From Candidatus Solibacter usitatus (GTDB lineage: Bacteria; Acidobacteriota; Terriglobia; Bryobacterales; Bryobacteraceae): a stretch of DNA of 53,048 nucleotides. Shown piece by piece: positions 15,267 through 23,647 of this stretch (the stretch's first letter is position 1; each line of letters begins with the position of its first letter). The position numbers and the translations under genes were made by a program. The notes under the pieces were generated by a model. The model was given only the letters and a program-made list of their open reading frames with translations. It did not search any database and was not told the DNA's origin. Location of the stretch: NCBI GenBank assembly GCA_016213245.1, contig JACRBC010000025.1, forward strand, positions 1 through 53,048. Reading direction: 5' to 3'.

Positions 15267-16733
15267 TCACTGTTTCGCCCGTTGAGCCGCCCCGCGCATC
15301 TGTTTTTCCATCTCCTGGATTCGCTCCAGACTCCTCTCGAGGCGCGCAAAGCCCTCCCAGAAGATGTCACCCGGCGACTGGTGGAACGCCGCCAGGCGGA
15401 TGCGGGCATTCTCCCGGAACGCCATCTCCAGGAAGGCACGCTCGATCGCCAGCAACGGTCGGCTCTCGCCGGCGCCCGTCTCCGTTCCGCCAACGGCCTG
15501 ATAGCGGCTGATCAGAACCGGCACTGTCGAAGGCAGCAGACCGTCGCGAGCCAGTCCCTCCAGGATCGCCCGTGCCTGAAGCACCAGCAGGTCCGACGAC
15601 AGCTTGACCTCGTCGCTGGCATTCAGGTAGTCGCCGGCGAATTTCTCCGAATGGCAGTTCCGGCAGACCAGGATCATGGCCTTCCTCTTGCCGTCCGATT
15701 GCTGGCGAAGTTGCTGGAACGCGGCTTTGTAACCGGCTTCGGACGCCTGGCCCTCCGGCGCCATCACCGCCTGGAGACCCCGGCCCCAAACGCTCTTGTC
15801 GCTCAGCTTATGGGTGACCGCGACGTCCCCGTATCGCTCCGCGCGCAGCATGTGACAGGTGGCGCAGGTGGGCGCCGCATATCCTCCGGAAGTGAGCGCC
15901 GCGGGCATCCGCGATTTCCAGTCCCAGTTGACTCCGTCCGACCGGTAGATGGATCCGTGTTTGGATTGCAGATAGGCCTCGGCCAGCGAATTGGCCGCCC
16001 GGCCGTGGCACGTCTGGCAGCTCTCCGGCCGGCGGGCTTCGGCTACGTCAAACCGGTGGCGCGTGTGGCAGGAATCGCAGCCGTTGCGGTGGATGAGGCC
16101 GGTTTTTTCAAACTCCGGATCCGGATCGAAGTAGGGGGGCTCGGTGGCTCCTTGCTGGGAAAACACCACATCGCGGCTCAGTTGCAGTACGGCGGACGGA
16201 ACCCGCCGGAATTCCGGCGCCGCCAGGGCGCCCGTCCAGTACTGTTCCGGCGGCGCCGAGCTGTGGCCTCCGCTCTTTTCGTATTCCTTGTCCACGCTTT
16301 CGTGACAGCCGGCGCAAACCGCATTGGCGACGCGGCCGCGCGTTTCCGTAATGGTGGTGTGGTTGTCGCCGTGGCACAGCACACAACTGATCTGTCCGTT
16401 GCGGACGAGGAACGCCTTGCGGCGCTCGGTCTTTTCCTTCGGCGCCCGCAGCCTTTTCACCTCGTCGAAGACGGTTTGGTTCTGGATGCCGCGCCTCCCC
16501 ATGGTGCTGGACAGGAAGGCCGCCACCGCGTTCGGGTTCACTTTCAGGTGGCACTTGATGCACTGCCCCACCTCCTGGACGCCTTGCGGCTCCTTGATCT
16601 CCACCACGATCCCCGGCGGCTGGGCCGGCAAACGGGCGCCCCAGGCCGCCGCCAGCAGCACGACGCTGAAAACGCGCGGTCCCAAAGTGGTCCGCGCCAG
16701 TGCCCCATCGTTCTCTCTATGTAATTGCCTCAT
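15267..16733 (-). CDS. Heptaheme periplasmic cytochrome c (seven CxxCH, HAO-like family)
   Basis: 488 residues with a signal-like N-terminus (VFSVVLLAAAWGARLPAQ). Seven heme sites: CIKCH, CVLCH, CAGCH, CDSCH, CQTCH, CATCH and CRNCH, followed by a helical C-terminal third (about 150 residues) with no heme. The spacing and the C-terminal helices are like the multiheme family related to hydroxylamine oxidoreductase and cytochrome c-554. HAO itself has eight hemes, so the catalytic site is not assumed. It is the third gene of the mtrA-mtrB operon, 23 bp after the barrel gene, with AGGAG before its ATG, and likely serves as an extra periplasmic electron relay or a reductase. Confidence 0.85.
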   Translation of the reverse strand: MRQLHRENDGALARTTLGPRVFSVVLLAAAWGARLPAQPPGIVVEIKEPQGVQEVGQCIKCHLKVNPNAVAAFLSSTMGRRGIQNQTVFDEVKRLRAPKEKTERRKAFLVRNGQISCVLCHGDNHTTITETRGRVANAVCAGCHESVDKEYEKSGGHSSAPPEQYWTGALAAPEFRRVPSAVLQLSRDVVFSQQGATEPPYFDPDPEFEKTGLIHRNGCDSCHTRHRFDVAEARRPESCQTCHGRAANSLAEAYLQSKHGSIYRSDGVNWDWKSRMPAALTSGGYAAPTCATCHMLRAERYGDVAVTHKLSDKSVWGRGLQAVMAPEGQASEAGYKAAFQQLRQQSDGKRKAMILVCRNCHSEKFAGDYLNASDEVKLSSDLLVLQARAILEGLARDGLLPSTVPVLISRYQAVGGTETGAGESRPLLAIERAFLEMAFRENARIRLAAFHQSPGDIFWEGFARLERSLERIQEMEKQMRGAAQRAKQ

Positions 16734-16756
16734 CGCGTCAACTCCTGGCCTTGCGG

Positions 16757-19003
16757 CTAAAAGACGTAGCCCAGCGATACCGACCAGATATGGACCCGGT
16801 ACCGAGGGAGAGCCATCCCTAGAAACAGGGCATCGCCCGCTCCCGCACCCGTCAAACCGGAGAAAGGAAGGGCCTGCTCGAGCGCCGCATCTGCTGCCCT
16901 GTATCTTTCATAGGCGTACTCGAAACGGTAGGAAATGCTGTTTGTCAAAGCGAACTTCGCGGAAACCGCCAGCCGCTGGAACCGGTTGCTTACGCTTGGA
17001 TAATCCTCGGCCTGCGGCGCGAAAGCCCCCGCCGCGGGTCTACTCAGCGCCTTGGTCGCCGTGAGGCTCTCGCCCTCCGAAAAGCCGTAATGAAGGTCCG
17101 CCACCAGCCGGTTGCGGAACAGTCCGGCATTCAGGCCCCCACCCCACGTATGAACCGCGTCCCGGACGTTGCTTTCCCAATCGCCGCCCGCCGAATCGTA
17201 GGCTGGCACGGCGAGGGAAGCATCGAGCCGCTGCCGCGAGCGCAGGGCGTAGCGGATCCGCTCATATGTGTAATCGCCGAACAGGGAGATGGAGGGCGCC
17301 AGCAGATAGGAGACATCGCCGGTGGCCGAATCGTTCAGGTCATGCAGCGCGCCGTACCCGGACTCGTTGAAGAACGACCGGTCCACCGTGTAAGCGGCCG
17401 AAGCAGAGAGGGTCTCGGTAACCGGCGCCTGCAATGTGACCGTTCCGTAATTCCGAGTCCGCGCGGCTTGGTCGGCTCTGCGCAGCCCCCGCAACTGCGG
17501 CAAGGCAAATGCGCTTGTTCCCGCTGGAAACGACGCCAGGAAGTAGTCAGGATCATATTGCTCTGGCCGGCGGCGGGAGTGCTGAATCAGGGCGTTCAAT
17601 GCCCACCCGCCCCGGTTCATCCAATCCCAGCCCACCCCGCCAATGTGCTCGTTGGAGCGCCGCGCCTCGCGGTAGGTGCGATCCATGGCCTCCCATTGAT
17701 AGAACCATCGCGCCACCGAAGTCTTGCCCGGCTCCCACATCCACTCCAGGTTGAGGTTCTGTTTCGTATAGGCGTAGGGGAGATTGCGCCGGCTGCCGGG
17801 TGACGCCTCGGAGAAAACGGAGGGAGAGGAGTCGTAGGGCACATAGCTCGAAAACCGCAGGCTCGGAGTCTCGTTGTCCAGACGGTAGGAGCGGTAGCGG
17901 GCCGTATAGGCGAACTGCTTGCCGGCCTTGCCCGACAGCAGGTAGTTCATCATCAGGGTCTGCTTGCTGCCCTGCAAACTGGCCGCCGGCAGGGACGGGA
18001 AGCCCGGCCGCGACTGGGTCGCCGGATCGATGGTGAAAGGCAGGAAAGCCTCGTTCTGCCGCATCCACCCCGGAGCCACGGTAGCAACGATCCTGGCCGA
18101 TTGCGTCAGGTCCAGCGCGCCCGAAAACGCGAAACTCTGAGCCGTGTTGTCAGGGGCCAGCGCCCGGCGTCCGGCTCCTCCCGTCACGCCCGGCTGAAGG
18201 AGTCCGGACCATTCCAGTGCCTTCACCTCGTTGTGAAAGAGCGAACTCTGAGACGACGCCTGTACTACCCACCTGGGCTTGGCTACCTCGGCGCTCGCCT
18301 TCACGCTGCTGGTCCTGTACTGGACGGGCTCCGGCAGCTCCACCACCGTGAAGCCCGATGTGTTCCCGCTGGGTCGAAAACCCGTCCGGCGTTCCGGGGA
18401 GTACTCCAGGCGCAGGTCCCACGCTTCGTTGGGCGTCACCTGCACGCCCAGCCCCACCGAGTTGCGCTCAATCGTGAGGTTTTGGACCGGCGCCCCCTGC
18501 AAAGCCTGGAACTGACCGGGCAGGGTGAACCGGCCCGGGCCGGAGCGAACGTAGAAGTTGCGGCCGGCCGTCGCCTCAGTGTGGGGGAGGCGGCTCCAGG
18601 TCCCCGTGACCTTGAATTGCCCGGGTACTCCCGCTCCGGCCAGCACATTCAAGTCCTTTTCGGAGTTCTGCCGGGATTGCAGGTCGAAATAGGCGCCGCC
18701 GCGGGGCAACTCGGTGTGCAGGGCAAGGTTCCGGATGAAAAAGCCGGTCGGGAGATCCCGGTACTCAGAGAACTTGGCCACCCCGGTATCCCCGGCGGTC
18801 TTTCTGACTCCGACCTCCAGGAAGGTCCACCCCGGAAACAGGCGCAGAGGCACGCCGTTGGCTCCCGCCGCGGAGGGCTTTGGCTGTGGCGGCCGGTCGT
18901 TCGGGACGGCGAGCTGGGCGAAGACAGTCCCGGACAGGAGGCACAAGGCCAACAGGAAGCTGGGAAACGTTCGCGTCGTGCCGTGGCGTTGCCGTCGGTT
19001 CAT
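16757..19003 (-). CDS. MtrB/PioB-type outer-membrane beta-barrel
   Basis: 748 residues from the ATG at 19003, chosen because a signal peptide follows (FPSFLLALCLLSGTVFAQ); the longer frame starts inside the intergenic gap. The body is rich in alternating beta strands and ends in aromatic-terminated SVSLGYVF, the usual C-terminal barrel signature. Stretches such as NEAWDLRLEYSPERRTG and VVELPEPVQYRTSSVKAS match the family of MtrB/PioB proteins, which form the porin sheath around an MtrA-type decaheme. It follows mtrA by 20 bp. Together they should conduct electrons across the outer membrane. Confidence 0.88.
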   Translation of the reverse strand: MNRRQRHGTTRTFPSFLLALCLLSGTVFAQLAVPNDRPPQPKPSAAGANGVPLRLFPGWTFLEVGVRKTAGDTGVAKFSEYRDLPTGFFIRNLALHTELPRGGAYFDLQSRQNSEKDLNVLAGAGVPGQFKVTGTWSRLPHTEATAGRNFYVRSGPGRFTLPGQFQALQGAPVQNLTIERNSVGLGVQVTPNEAWDLRLEYSPERRTGFRPSGNTSGFTVVELPEPVQYRTSSVKASAEVAKPRWVVQASSQSSLFHNEVKALEWSGLLQPGVTGGAGRRALAPDNTAQSFAFSGALDLTQSARIVATVAPGWMRQNEAFLPFTIDPATQSRPGFPSLPAASLQGSKQTLMMNYLLSGKAGKQFAYTARYRSYRLDNETPSLRFSSYVPYDSSPSVFSEASPGSRRNLPYAYTKQNLNLEWMWEPGKTSVARWFYQWEAMDRTYREARRSNEHIGGVGWDWMNRGGWALNALIQHSRRRPEQYDPDYFLASFPAGTSAFALPQLRGLRRADQAARTRNYGTVTLQAPVTETLSASAAYTVDRSFFNESGYGALHDLNDSATGDVSYLLAPSISLFGDYTYERIRYALRSRQRLDASLAVPAYDSAGGDWESNVRDAVHTWGGGLNAGLFRNRLVADLHYGFSEGESLTATKALSRPAAGAFAPQAEDYPSVSNRFQRLAVSAKFALTNSISYRFEYAYERYRAADAALEQALPFSGLTGAGAGDALFLGMALPRYRVHIWSVSLGYVF

Positions 19004-19023
19004 AGCCGTTAGCACTCCACCCG

Positions 19024-19980
19024 CTAGCGGTGTAAGCGCACTCCTGAAGGGTGATTGGAGCCGTGAATCTGCGAGTGGCAGTTGGCGCACCCCAGGTTGT
19101 AGATCAAACGATTGGCGGCCGGCTGGGGCAGCGTCGAGTGGCCGGCTCGCATATGGCAGCGTTGGCACAGGCGCGGCGGCCTCACCTTCAACAGCGCGGC
19201 ATGCACCGATCCATGCGCCTCATGGCAGTTCAGGCAATCCTCAGCCACCGGAGGATGTTCCCAAAGGAACGGTCCTCTCTTTTCCGCGTGGCAGCGGTAG
19301 CAGTTCTCGTTCACCGAGTTCTCCGTCAGCAGCTTGGGTGTCGCCGTCCCGTGCGGGTTGTGGCAGTCGACGCAGGTCAGTTTGCCCTCCCGGAGCGGCA
19401 TGTGAGAAGACCGTTGGAGCCGCGCCTTCTGCACCAGATGGCATTGAAGGCAGATCTCCATGCTCGTTTGCTTGCGCAACAGGCGCGTCTCCAGCGGCCG
19501 CTCCTGGTAGCGCAGCCCCGGTTGCGGGGTCTCCGCTTTCTTGTGCAGCGTATGGCACCTGGTGCAGGTGATGTTGCGGGATTCGTGCGCGCTGCCGCGC
19601 CAGTACAGCCGCCGGCCGCGCTCGTGGCACTTCAGGCAGGCCCTCTCAATGGTCTCGGCCGGACTGCCGGTGAACCGGGAGATCAGAGCGCGATCGCCCG
19701 ACTGCACGTGGTCAACGCCAGACCCGTGGCAGGCCTCGCATCCCCGCTGTGCCGGAGCACCCCGCAAGCGGCCGTCCATCCGGGCATGAGTGGAAACGGC
19801 CCACGTCTCGTAGTAAGCCTGGTGGCATCGCCGGCAGGTCTCGGGGGGAATGGCGACCGCCTCCCCCCTCGGCGGCGAGCTGGGAGGCGTCTGGGCGTTC
19901 AGGCCAGCGGCACAGAGGGCGCACAGCAGCCATCCGGCCCAACACTGTTCCCTCGCTGGTCGCGGCAATGGCACACGCAT
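19024..19980 (-). CDS. MtrA/DmsE-type periplasmic decaheme cytochrome c
   Basis: 318 residues with a signal peptide ending near AAGLNAQ. Ten CxxCH sites are present: CRRCH (49), CEACH, CLKCH, CTRCH, CLQCH, CVDCH, CYRCH, CLNCH, CQRCH and CANCH. Length and spacing match the MtrA/DmsE/PioA family, a wire-like cytochrome held inside an MtrB-type barrel. It is the first gene of the mtrA-mtrB-heptaheme operon. Regulatory sites lie in the 270 bp upstream, between it and the response-regulator gene. Confidence 0.92.
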   Translation of the reverse strand: MRVPLPRPAREQCWAGWLLCALCAAGLNAQTPPSSPPRGEAVAIPPETCRRCHQAYYETWAVSTHARMDGRLRGAPAQRGCEACHGSGVDHVQSGDRALISRFTGSPAETIERACLKCHERGRRLYWRGSAHESRNITCTRCHTLHKKAETPQPGLRYQERPLETRLLRKQTSMEICLQCHLVQKARLQRSSHMPLREGKLTCVDCHNPHGTATPKLLTENSVNENCYRCHAEKRGPFLWEHPPVAEDCLNCHEAHGSVHAALLKVRPPRLCQRCHMRAGHSTLPQPAANRLIYNLGCANCHSQIHGSNHPSGVRLHR

Positions 19981-20056
19981 GGAGTTCTCCAGCGTTCAAG
20001 CACCTGTCGGGCCACCAGTGCGAGATTACCATCTCGAACCGGATCTGATCTGAAAG

Positions 20057-20085
20057 TAGTTAATTGCAAAGGACTTATATGACAA
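20057..20085 (-). promoter_or_regulatory. Sigma-70-like promoter candidate for mtrA
   Basis: Reading the minus strand, TTGTCA (20085-20080) and TAACTA (20062-20057) are 17 bp apart, with about 70 bp of leader to the mtrA ATG. It is an alternative to the sigma-54-like site just upstream. Confidence 0.35.
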
Positions 20086-20100
20086 TAAGGCAGCCGCCGC

Positions 20101-20116
20101 CGCAGCCGCCGGGCCA
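20101..20116 (-). promoter_or_regulatory. Sigma-54-like promoter candidate for mtrA
   Basis: TGGCCCGGCGGCTGCG on the minus strand keeps TGGC and the GG-N10-GC spacing but lies in very GC-rich sequence, where chance matches are frequent. TGTCACAC half-sites at 20143-20150 and 20234-20241 lie 55 and 145 bp upstream of its predicted start. Confidence 0.35.
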
Positions 20117-20252
20117 TCCCGCACGCCTCTCTGCGGCGGCTTTGTCACACCTCGGGAGGCCGCTTTGGAAGCCGCACACCCAAACCACGCCACACCACGG
20201 GGTATTCATGCGCGAAACCCGGTGTTGCCGTTCTGTCACACTCCGCCGGACT

Positions 20253-21674
20253 TTAACCGCGCTCCGGCGCCGGCTGAGAGCGGTAGCCTCGGGAATCGAT
20301 CCCGTACTTGCGCATCAGGCGGTGGAAGGCGGCGCGATCCATCCCGGCGACCTTAGCCGCTTCGGTCACGTTCCCTTTGGTGCGCGTCAACAGTTCGGCG
20401 ACGCTCTGCCGTTCGAAGGACTCAACGTTCCTTCGCTTCTCGTGGCGAAATCCAGCGCCTATGTTCCGCGACTCCCGCAGCAGTTCCTCTGGAAAGTCCA
20501 GCGGAGAGAGATACTGTTCGCTGCTGATGGAAACAGCGCGCTCGATCACATTGCGCAGCTCTCGCACGTTGCCGGGCCAGGGATACTGCTCCAGCACGAG
20601 CAGGGCGGCCGCTGAAATCCCCAGCACCCGGGCATTCGCTCGCCGCGCGCAGGCGTCCAGATAATGACGGGCGAGCAGGGGGATGTCCCCGGGTCGTTCC
20701 CTGAGAGGCGGCAGCCGGATGGCCAGCACGTTCAACCGGTAATACAGGTCGTCGCGGAATCTCCGGGCGGCCATCATCTCCTCCAGCTTCTGATGCGTGG
20801 CCGCCATGATCCTGATGTCCAGACCCACAAAATCGTGGCCGCCCACGCGCCGGATCTGCCTTTCTTCCAGACTGCGCAGCAGCTTCACTTGAGTGAAGAG
20901 ACTCAGTTCCCCCACTTCGTCCAGGAACAGCGTGCCGCCGTTGGCCAGCTCGAGCAGTCCCCGTTGCTGGCTCACCGCCCCGGTAAAGGCGCCCCGCTCG
21001 TGCCCGAATAGCTCACTCTCCAGCAGCGGCTCGGGAAGAGCGGCGCAGTCCACGGGGATAAAGGGCCCGCGCGCCCGCGCACTGTTGGCGTGGATGGCCT
21101 TCGCCAGCATCTCTTTCCCGGTCCCGGTCTCGCCCAGCAGGAGGACGTTCGCGTCACCCTGCGCGGCGCAAGCGGCCGTGCGCACCATCTCCTTCACCGG
21201 CTCGCTCGCGCCGATAATGGTGCTGAAGTCCATCGTGGCCGTCCGGTCGGAAGCGGCTCGCTCAGGCCGCGTCATCCGATCCCGGTACTCAAAGGCCCTC
21301 TGCAGAATCGTCCGCAACTCTTCGGTGGTGAAGGGCTTGCGCAGGTAATCAAACGCTCCGGCGCGCGTGGCCGCGATGGCCGTTTCTATGGTCGCGTAGG
21401 CGGTGATCAGGATGACGATCGTGTCCGGCGCCAGCGCCTTGATCGCCCGCAGCAGGGTCAAGCCGTCCGTCTCCGCCATCTTGAGATCGGTCAGCACGAC
21501 GGGCGGGCGGGCTTGCCGGAAAACCTCCAGGCCGATAGCGCCGGAGGCGGCGGTCAGGCAGCAGTAACCCAGGCGCCGCAAAATCGCCGCGCAATCGTCG
21601 ACGAAGTCGGCCTCGTCGTCGATGAGCAGAACGCAGACGTCGGAGCTTGCTTCCACCTTCTGTGCGAGAGCCAT
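20253..21674 (-). CDS. NtrC-family sigma-54-dependent response regulator
   Basis: 473 residues in three domains. Receiver: acidic pair at 19-20, phospho-acceptor Asp 63 (VVLTDLKM), Thr and Lys switch residues (ITAYA, RKPFT). AAA+ domain: Walker A GETGTGKE (181-188), GAFTGA (228-233) for contact with sigma-54, Walker B TLFLDE, and arginine fingers in the PLRERPGDI region. C-terminal Fis-type helix-turn-helix: NVTEAAKVAGMDRAAFHRL. It is transcribed divergently from the histidine kinase and lies directly upstream of mtrA in the same direction. It probably activates the two cytochrome operons, one of which has a good -24/-12 promoter. Confidence 0.93.
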   Translation of the reverse strand: MALAQKVEASSDVCVLLIDDEADFVDDCAAILRRLGYCCLTAASGAIGLEVFRQARPPVVLTDLKMAETDGLTLLRAIKALAPDTIVILITAYATIETAIAATRAGAFDYLRKPFTTEELRTILQRAFEYRDRMTRPERAASDRTATMDFSTIIGASEPVKEMVRTAACAAQGDANVLLLGETGTGKEMLAKAIHANSARARGPFIPVDCAALPEPLLESELFGHERGAFTGAVSQQRGLLELANGGTLFLDEVGELSLFTQVKLLRSLEERQIRRVGGHDFVGLDIRIMAATHQKLEEMMAARRFRDDLYYRLNVLAIRLPPLRERPGDIPLLARHYLDACARRANARVLGISAAALLVLEQYPWPGNVRELRNVIERAVSISSEQYLSPLDFPEELLRESRNIGAGFRHEKRRNVESFERQSVAELLTRTKGNVTEAAKVAGMDRAAFHRLMRKYGIDSRGYRSQPAPERG

Positions 21675-21688
21675 CGCTGTCCCGCCCC

Positions 21689-23020
21689 ATGATACAATAC
21701 ACCGCCGTCGCCTTTATGCTGTCGGTGCGGAGGGACCCAGTTCTTTCCAGATTCTCTGCAACGGACAGGTTTTTTGCCGGTTTGCGCGTCGCCACCCTCG
21801 CGGTGGGCGCCGTCTGGCTTCAGCTCGCGCCGCATCTGCCCTATCGCCGCCCGCTCGCCGGGCTGTTGGCCGCCTCCGCGGTGTATTCGCTCCTGATCTA
21901 CAGTCTCATTCTGCGGACCCGCTGGCCCGTCGCCCGCATCTACCTCGTAACCGCCCTCATCGATCTTCTCTTTCTCTTCAGGTTGGTCCGGTGGGCCGGC
22001 GATGCCAGCGGCGTCTTCGTGCTCGGCTTCTACCTGCTGGTGGCGCTGCACAGCTTCTATTTTGGACGCCGCGTTGGACTCCTGATCGCCGCCGTTGCGG
22101 CCGTGCTCCTGGTCCTGGCTGGTCTGAATGTCTCTCCTTCGGAGCCGTGGTTTTACTCCCTGGTGCGGGTTGGCTTTTTATTCGTCACTGCATCGTCCAC
22201 CGGGCTCTTGGCTGATCGGGAAAGGCAGGCCAGGCAACGGGCCGAACAACTGCTGGAGGAACTGAAAAACACCACCCGCATGTTGGAACAGGCCCAGAAG
22301 ATGGCTCTGATCGGACGGCTCACCGCCGGCATCGCGCATGAGATCAACAATCCGGCGGCCGTGGTCCTCACCAGAGTGGCGCGCATGTTGCTTGAGTCCG
22401 AAGAAAGAGGCTACTCAGCGGACCTGAAGCAGGACCTGGTAACCCTGCAAAACCATGCGCGGCGCGTGGCCGGCGTAGTGCAGAAAATGCTTACTTACTC
22501 CAGACCCGACGCTTCGGGCTTCTCGCCCCTCAACATCAATGAAGTCATCCAGCAGAGCATGCCGCTGATTGAGCACCGCCTGAAGAATCGCCAGCTTACC
22601 CTGAACCTCAACCTGCTTCAGCGTTTGCCCCGCATCTACGGCAACGCCAACCGGCTGGAGGAGGTGTTCGTGAATCTGCTCACCAACGCCATCGACGCCT
22701 CCTCTCCCGGGGGACAGATCTACATCGTGAGCACCATCACTGGAGGCCCGGACAAAGCAGTGCAGGTTTTCGTTTCCGACGGTGGGGAAGGGATCTCGCC
22801 GGAAAACCTCGACAAGATCTTCGAACCCTTCTTCACCACCAAGCCTCCCGGCGATGGTACCGGCCTGGGCCTGTACATCACCTACCAAATCCTGAGTGAC
22901 CACCGGGCTTCCGTTTCCGTAGACAGCGAAACTGGAAAGGGAACGTCTGTTTCCATTCGCTTCCCGCTCTTGAAAGACGCGATGCATTCCTCCCTCCTGC
23001 CGCCCGCGGGTGCTCGGTAG
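21689..23020 (+). CDS. Membrane sensor histidine kinase
   Basis: About 443 residues from the ATG at 21689; an ATG at 21716 is equally possible and none has a clear ribosome-binding site. The N-terminus has about six membrane helices with very short loops and no periplasmic domain ([78 protein letters not shown]). A short coiled linker leads to the kinase core: phospho-His in [12 protein letters not shown]-box [11 protein letters not shown]-box DGGEGI and GTGLGLYI. It pairs with the divergent NtrC-type regulator, starting only about 14-40 bp away. With its signal perceived in or near the membrane, quinone or redox state is a possible cue. Confidence 0.9.
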   Translation: MIQYTAVAFMLSVRRDPVLSRFSATDRFFAGLRVATLAVGAVWLQLAPHLPYRRPLAGLLAASAVYSLLIYSLILRTRWPVARIYLVTALIDLLFLFRLVRWAGDASGVFVLGFYLLVALHSFYFGRRVGLLIAAVAAVLLVLAGLNVSPSEPWFYSLVRVGFLFVTASSTGLLADRERQARQRAEQLLEELKNTTRMLEQAQKMALIGRLTAGIAHEINNPAAVVLTRVARMLLESEERGYSADLKQDLVTLQNHARRVAGVVQKMLTYSRPDASGFSPLNINEVIQQSMPLIEHRLKNRQLTLNLNLLQRLPRIYGNANRLEEVFVNLLTNAIDASSPGGQIYIVSTITGGPDKAVQVFVSDGGEGISPENLDKIFEPFFTTKPPGDGTGLGLYITYQILSDHRASVSVDSETGKGTSVSIRFPLLKDAMHSSLLPPAGAR

Positions 23021-23647
23021 TCGGCTTCCGCATAGCCTCCAGCCTGGTTTTTCCATCTTGTAGTGCGCCTGGGGCCATGCCGGCCCGCCCAGTCGGGGCC
23101 CTGCGAGATGGCATGGGATCCTGTCGCTCTCAGCCACCGAGTCGATCCCGCCGCCCGCCAATCTTGCACCACTCTGCGCACCCGTTCACAGCCCTGTTTC
23201 CCTTGTAAAACCGCGTTTTCCGCTCAAAACGCTTGACACGCCGTGCTACCCTCTCGTCAGGTGAACCCACCGTTCGCCCTTGAGGCCGCCGGCTCGACCC
23301 CGGCGGCCTCCGCTTTTCCGGATGTTGCCCGTCTTGGCTCCGCCATCGCGCGCCGCCGGTCCCGCTCTTTGACATCACCACGCTTCAACCCCAACACCCG
23401 GAGTGCGCTTCTGCACGCCCAAGGTCCGTCACTACTCCAGTGGTTCGGACTTTGGGCCGGACAGGCCGAGTTGGCCGAAAAGGGTAGGGGGTATTCGCCG
23501 GGGAGGCAAGAACATCATATAAAGTGCCCATAATCAACGAGCTACGAGAAATATTTCGTTTCAAAACGAAGTCGGAACGAATCCCCCCGCAATCACCGCT
23601 GCCCTGTCTTTTCAATGCCTTGCCGCCGAGGTCTTGCAGCCGCACCC
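23021..23647. other. 627-bp non-coding region between convergent genes, with hairpins
   Basis: No open frame here has convincing codon use. The region holds three inverted repeats: GCGTTTT/AAAACGC at 23213-23232; an 11-bp perfect GC-rich stem at 23282-23310; and TTCGTTT/AAACGAA at 23555-23570, which on the minus strand is followed by ATATTTC and could terminate the permease operon. A TTGACA at 23233-23238 lacks a properly spaced -10. Confidence 0.5.
23282..23310 (+). terminator. Strong GC-rich hairpin, terminator-like
   Basis: GAGGCCGCCGG and CCGGCGGCCTC form a perfect 11-bp stem around a 7-nt loop, followed by CGCTTTTCC. It could end transcription from the histidine kinase 260 bp upstream, or of a short RNA starting within the gap. 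Confidence 0.45.

Noticed and set aside
15267-16733. Calling the heptaheme protein a hydroxylamine oxidoreductase
   Set aside because: It has seven, not eight, heme sites, and the cross-linked catalytic heme cannot be recognised; only a family resemblance is claimed.
23233-23252. TTGACA followed by TACCCT as a promoter
   Set aside because: The spacing is only 8 bp, far from the 16-18 bp needed; no better -10 follows.
23282-23316. Sequence resembling a tRNA or tmRNA T-arm (CGGCTCGACCCCGG followed by CCTCCGC)
   Set aside because: There is no CCA, the T-loop has C for the conserved T, and no cloverleaf or tmRNA body can be drawn upstream; it is better explained as a GC-rich hairpin.
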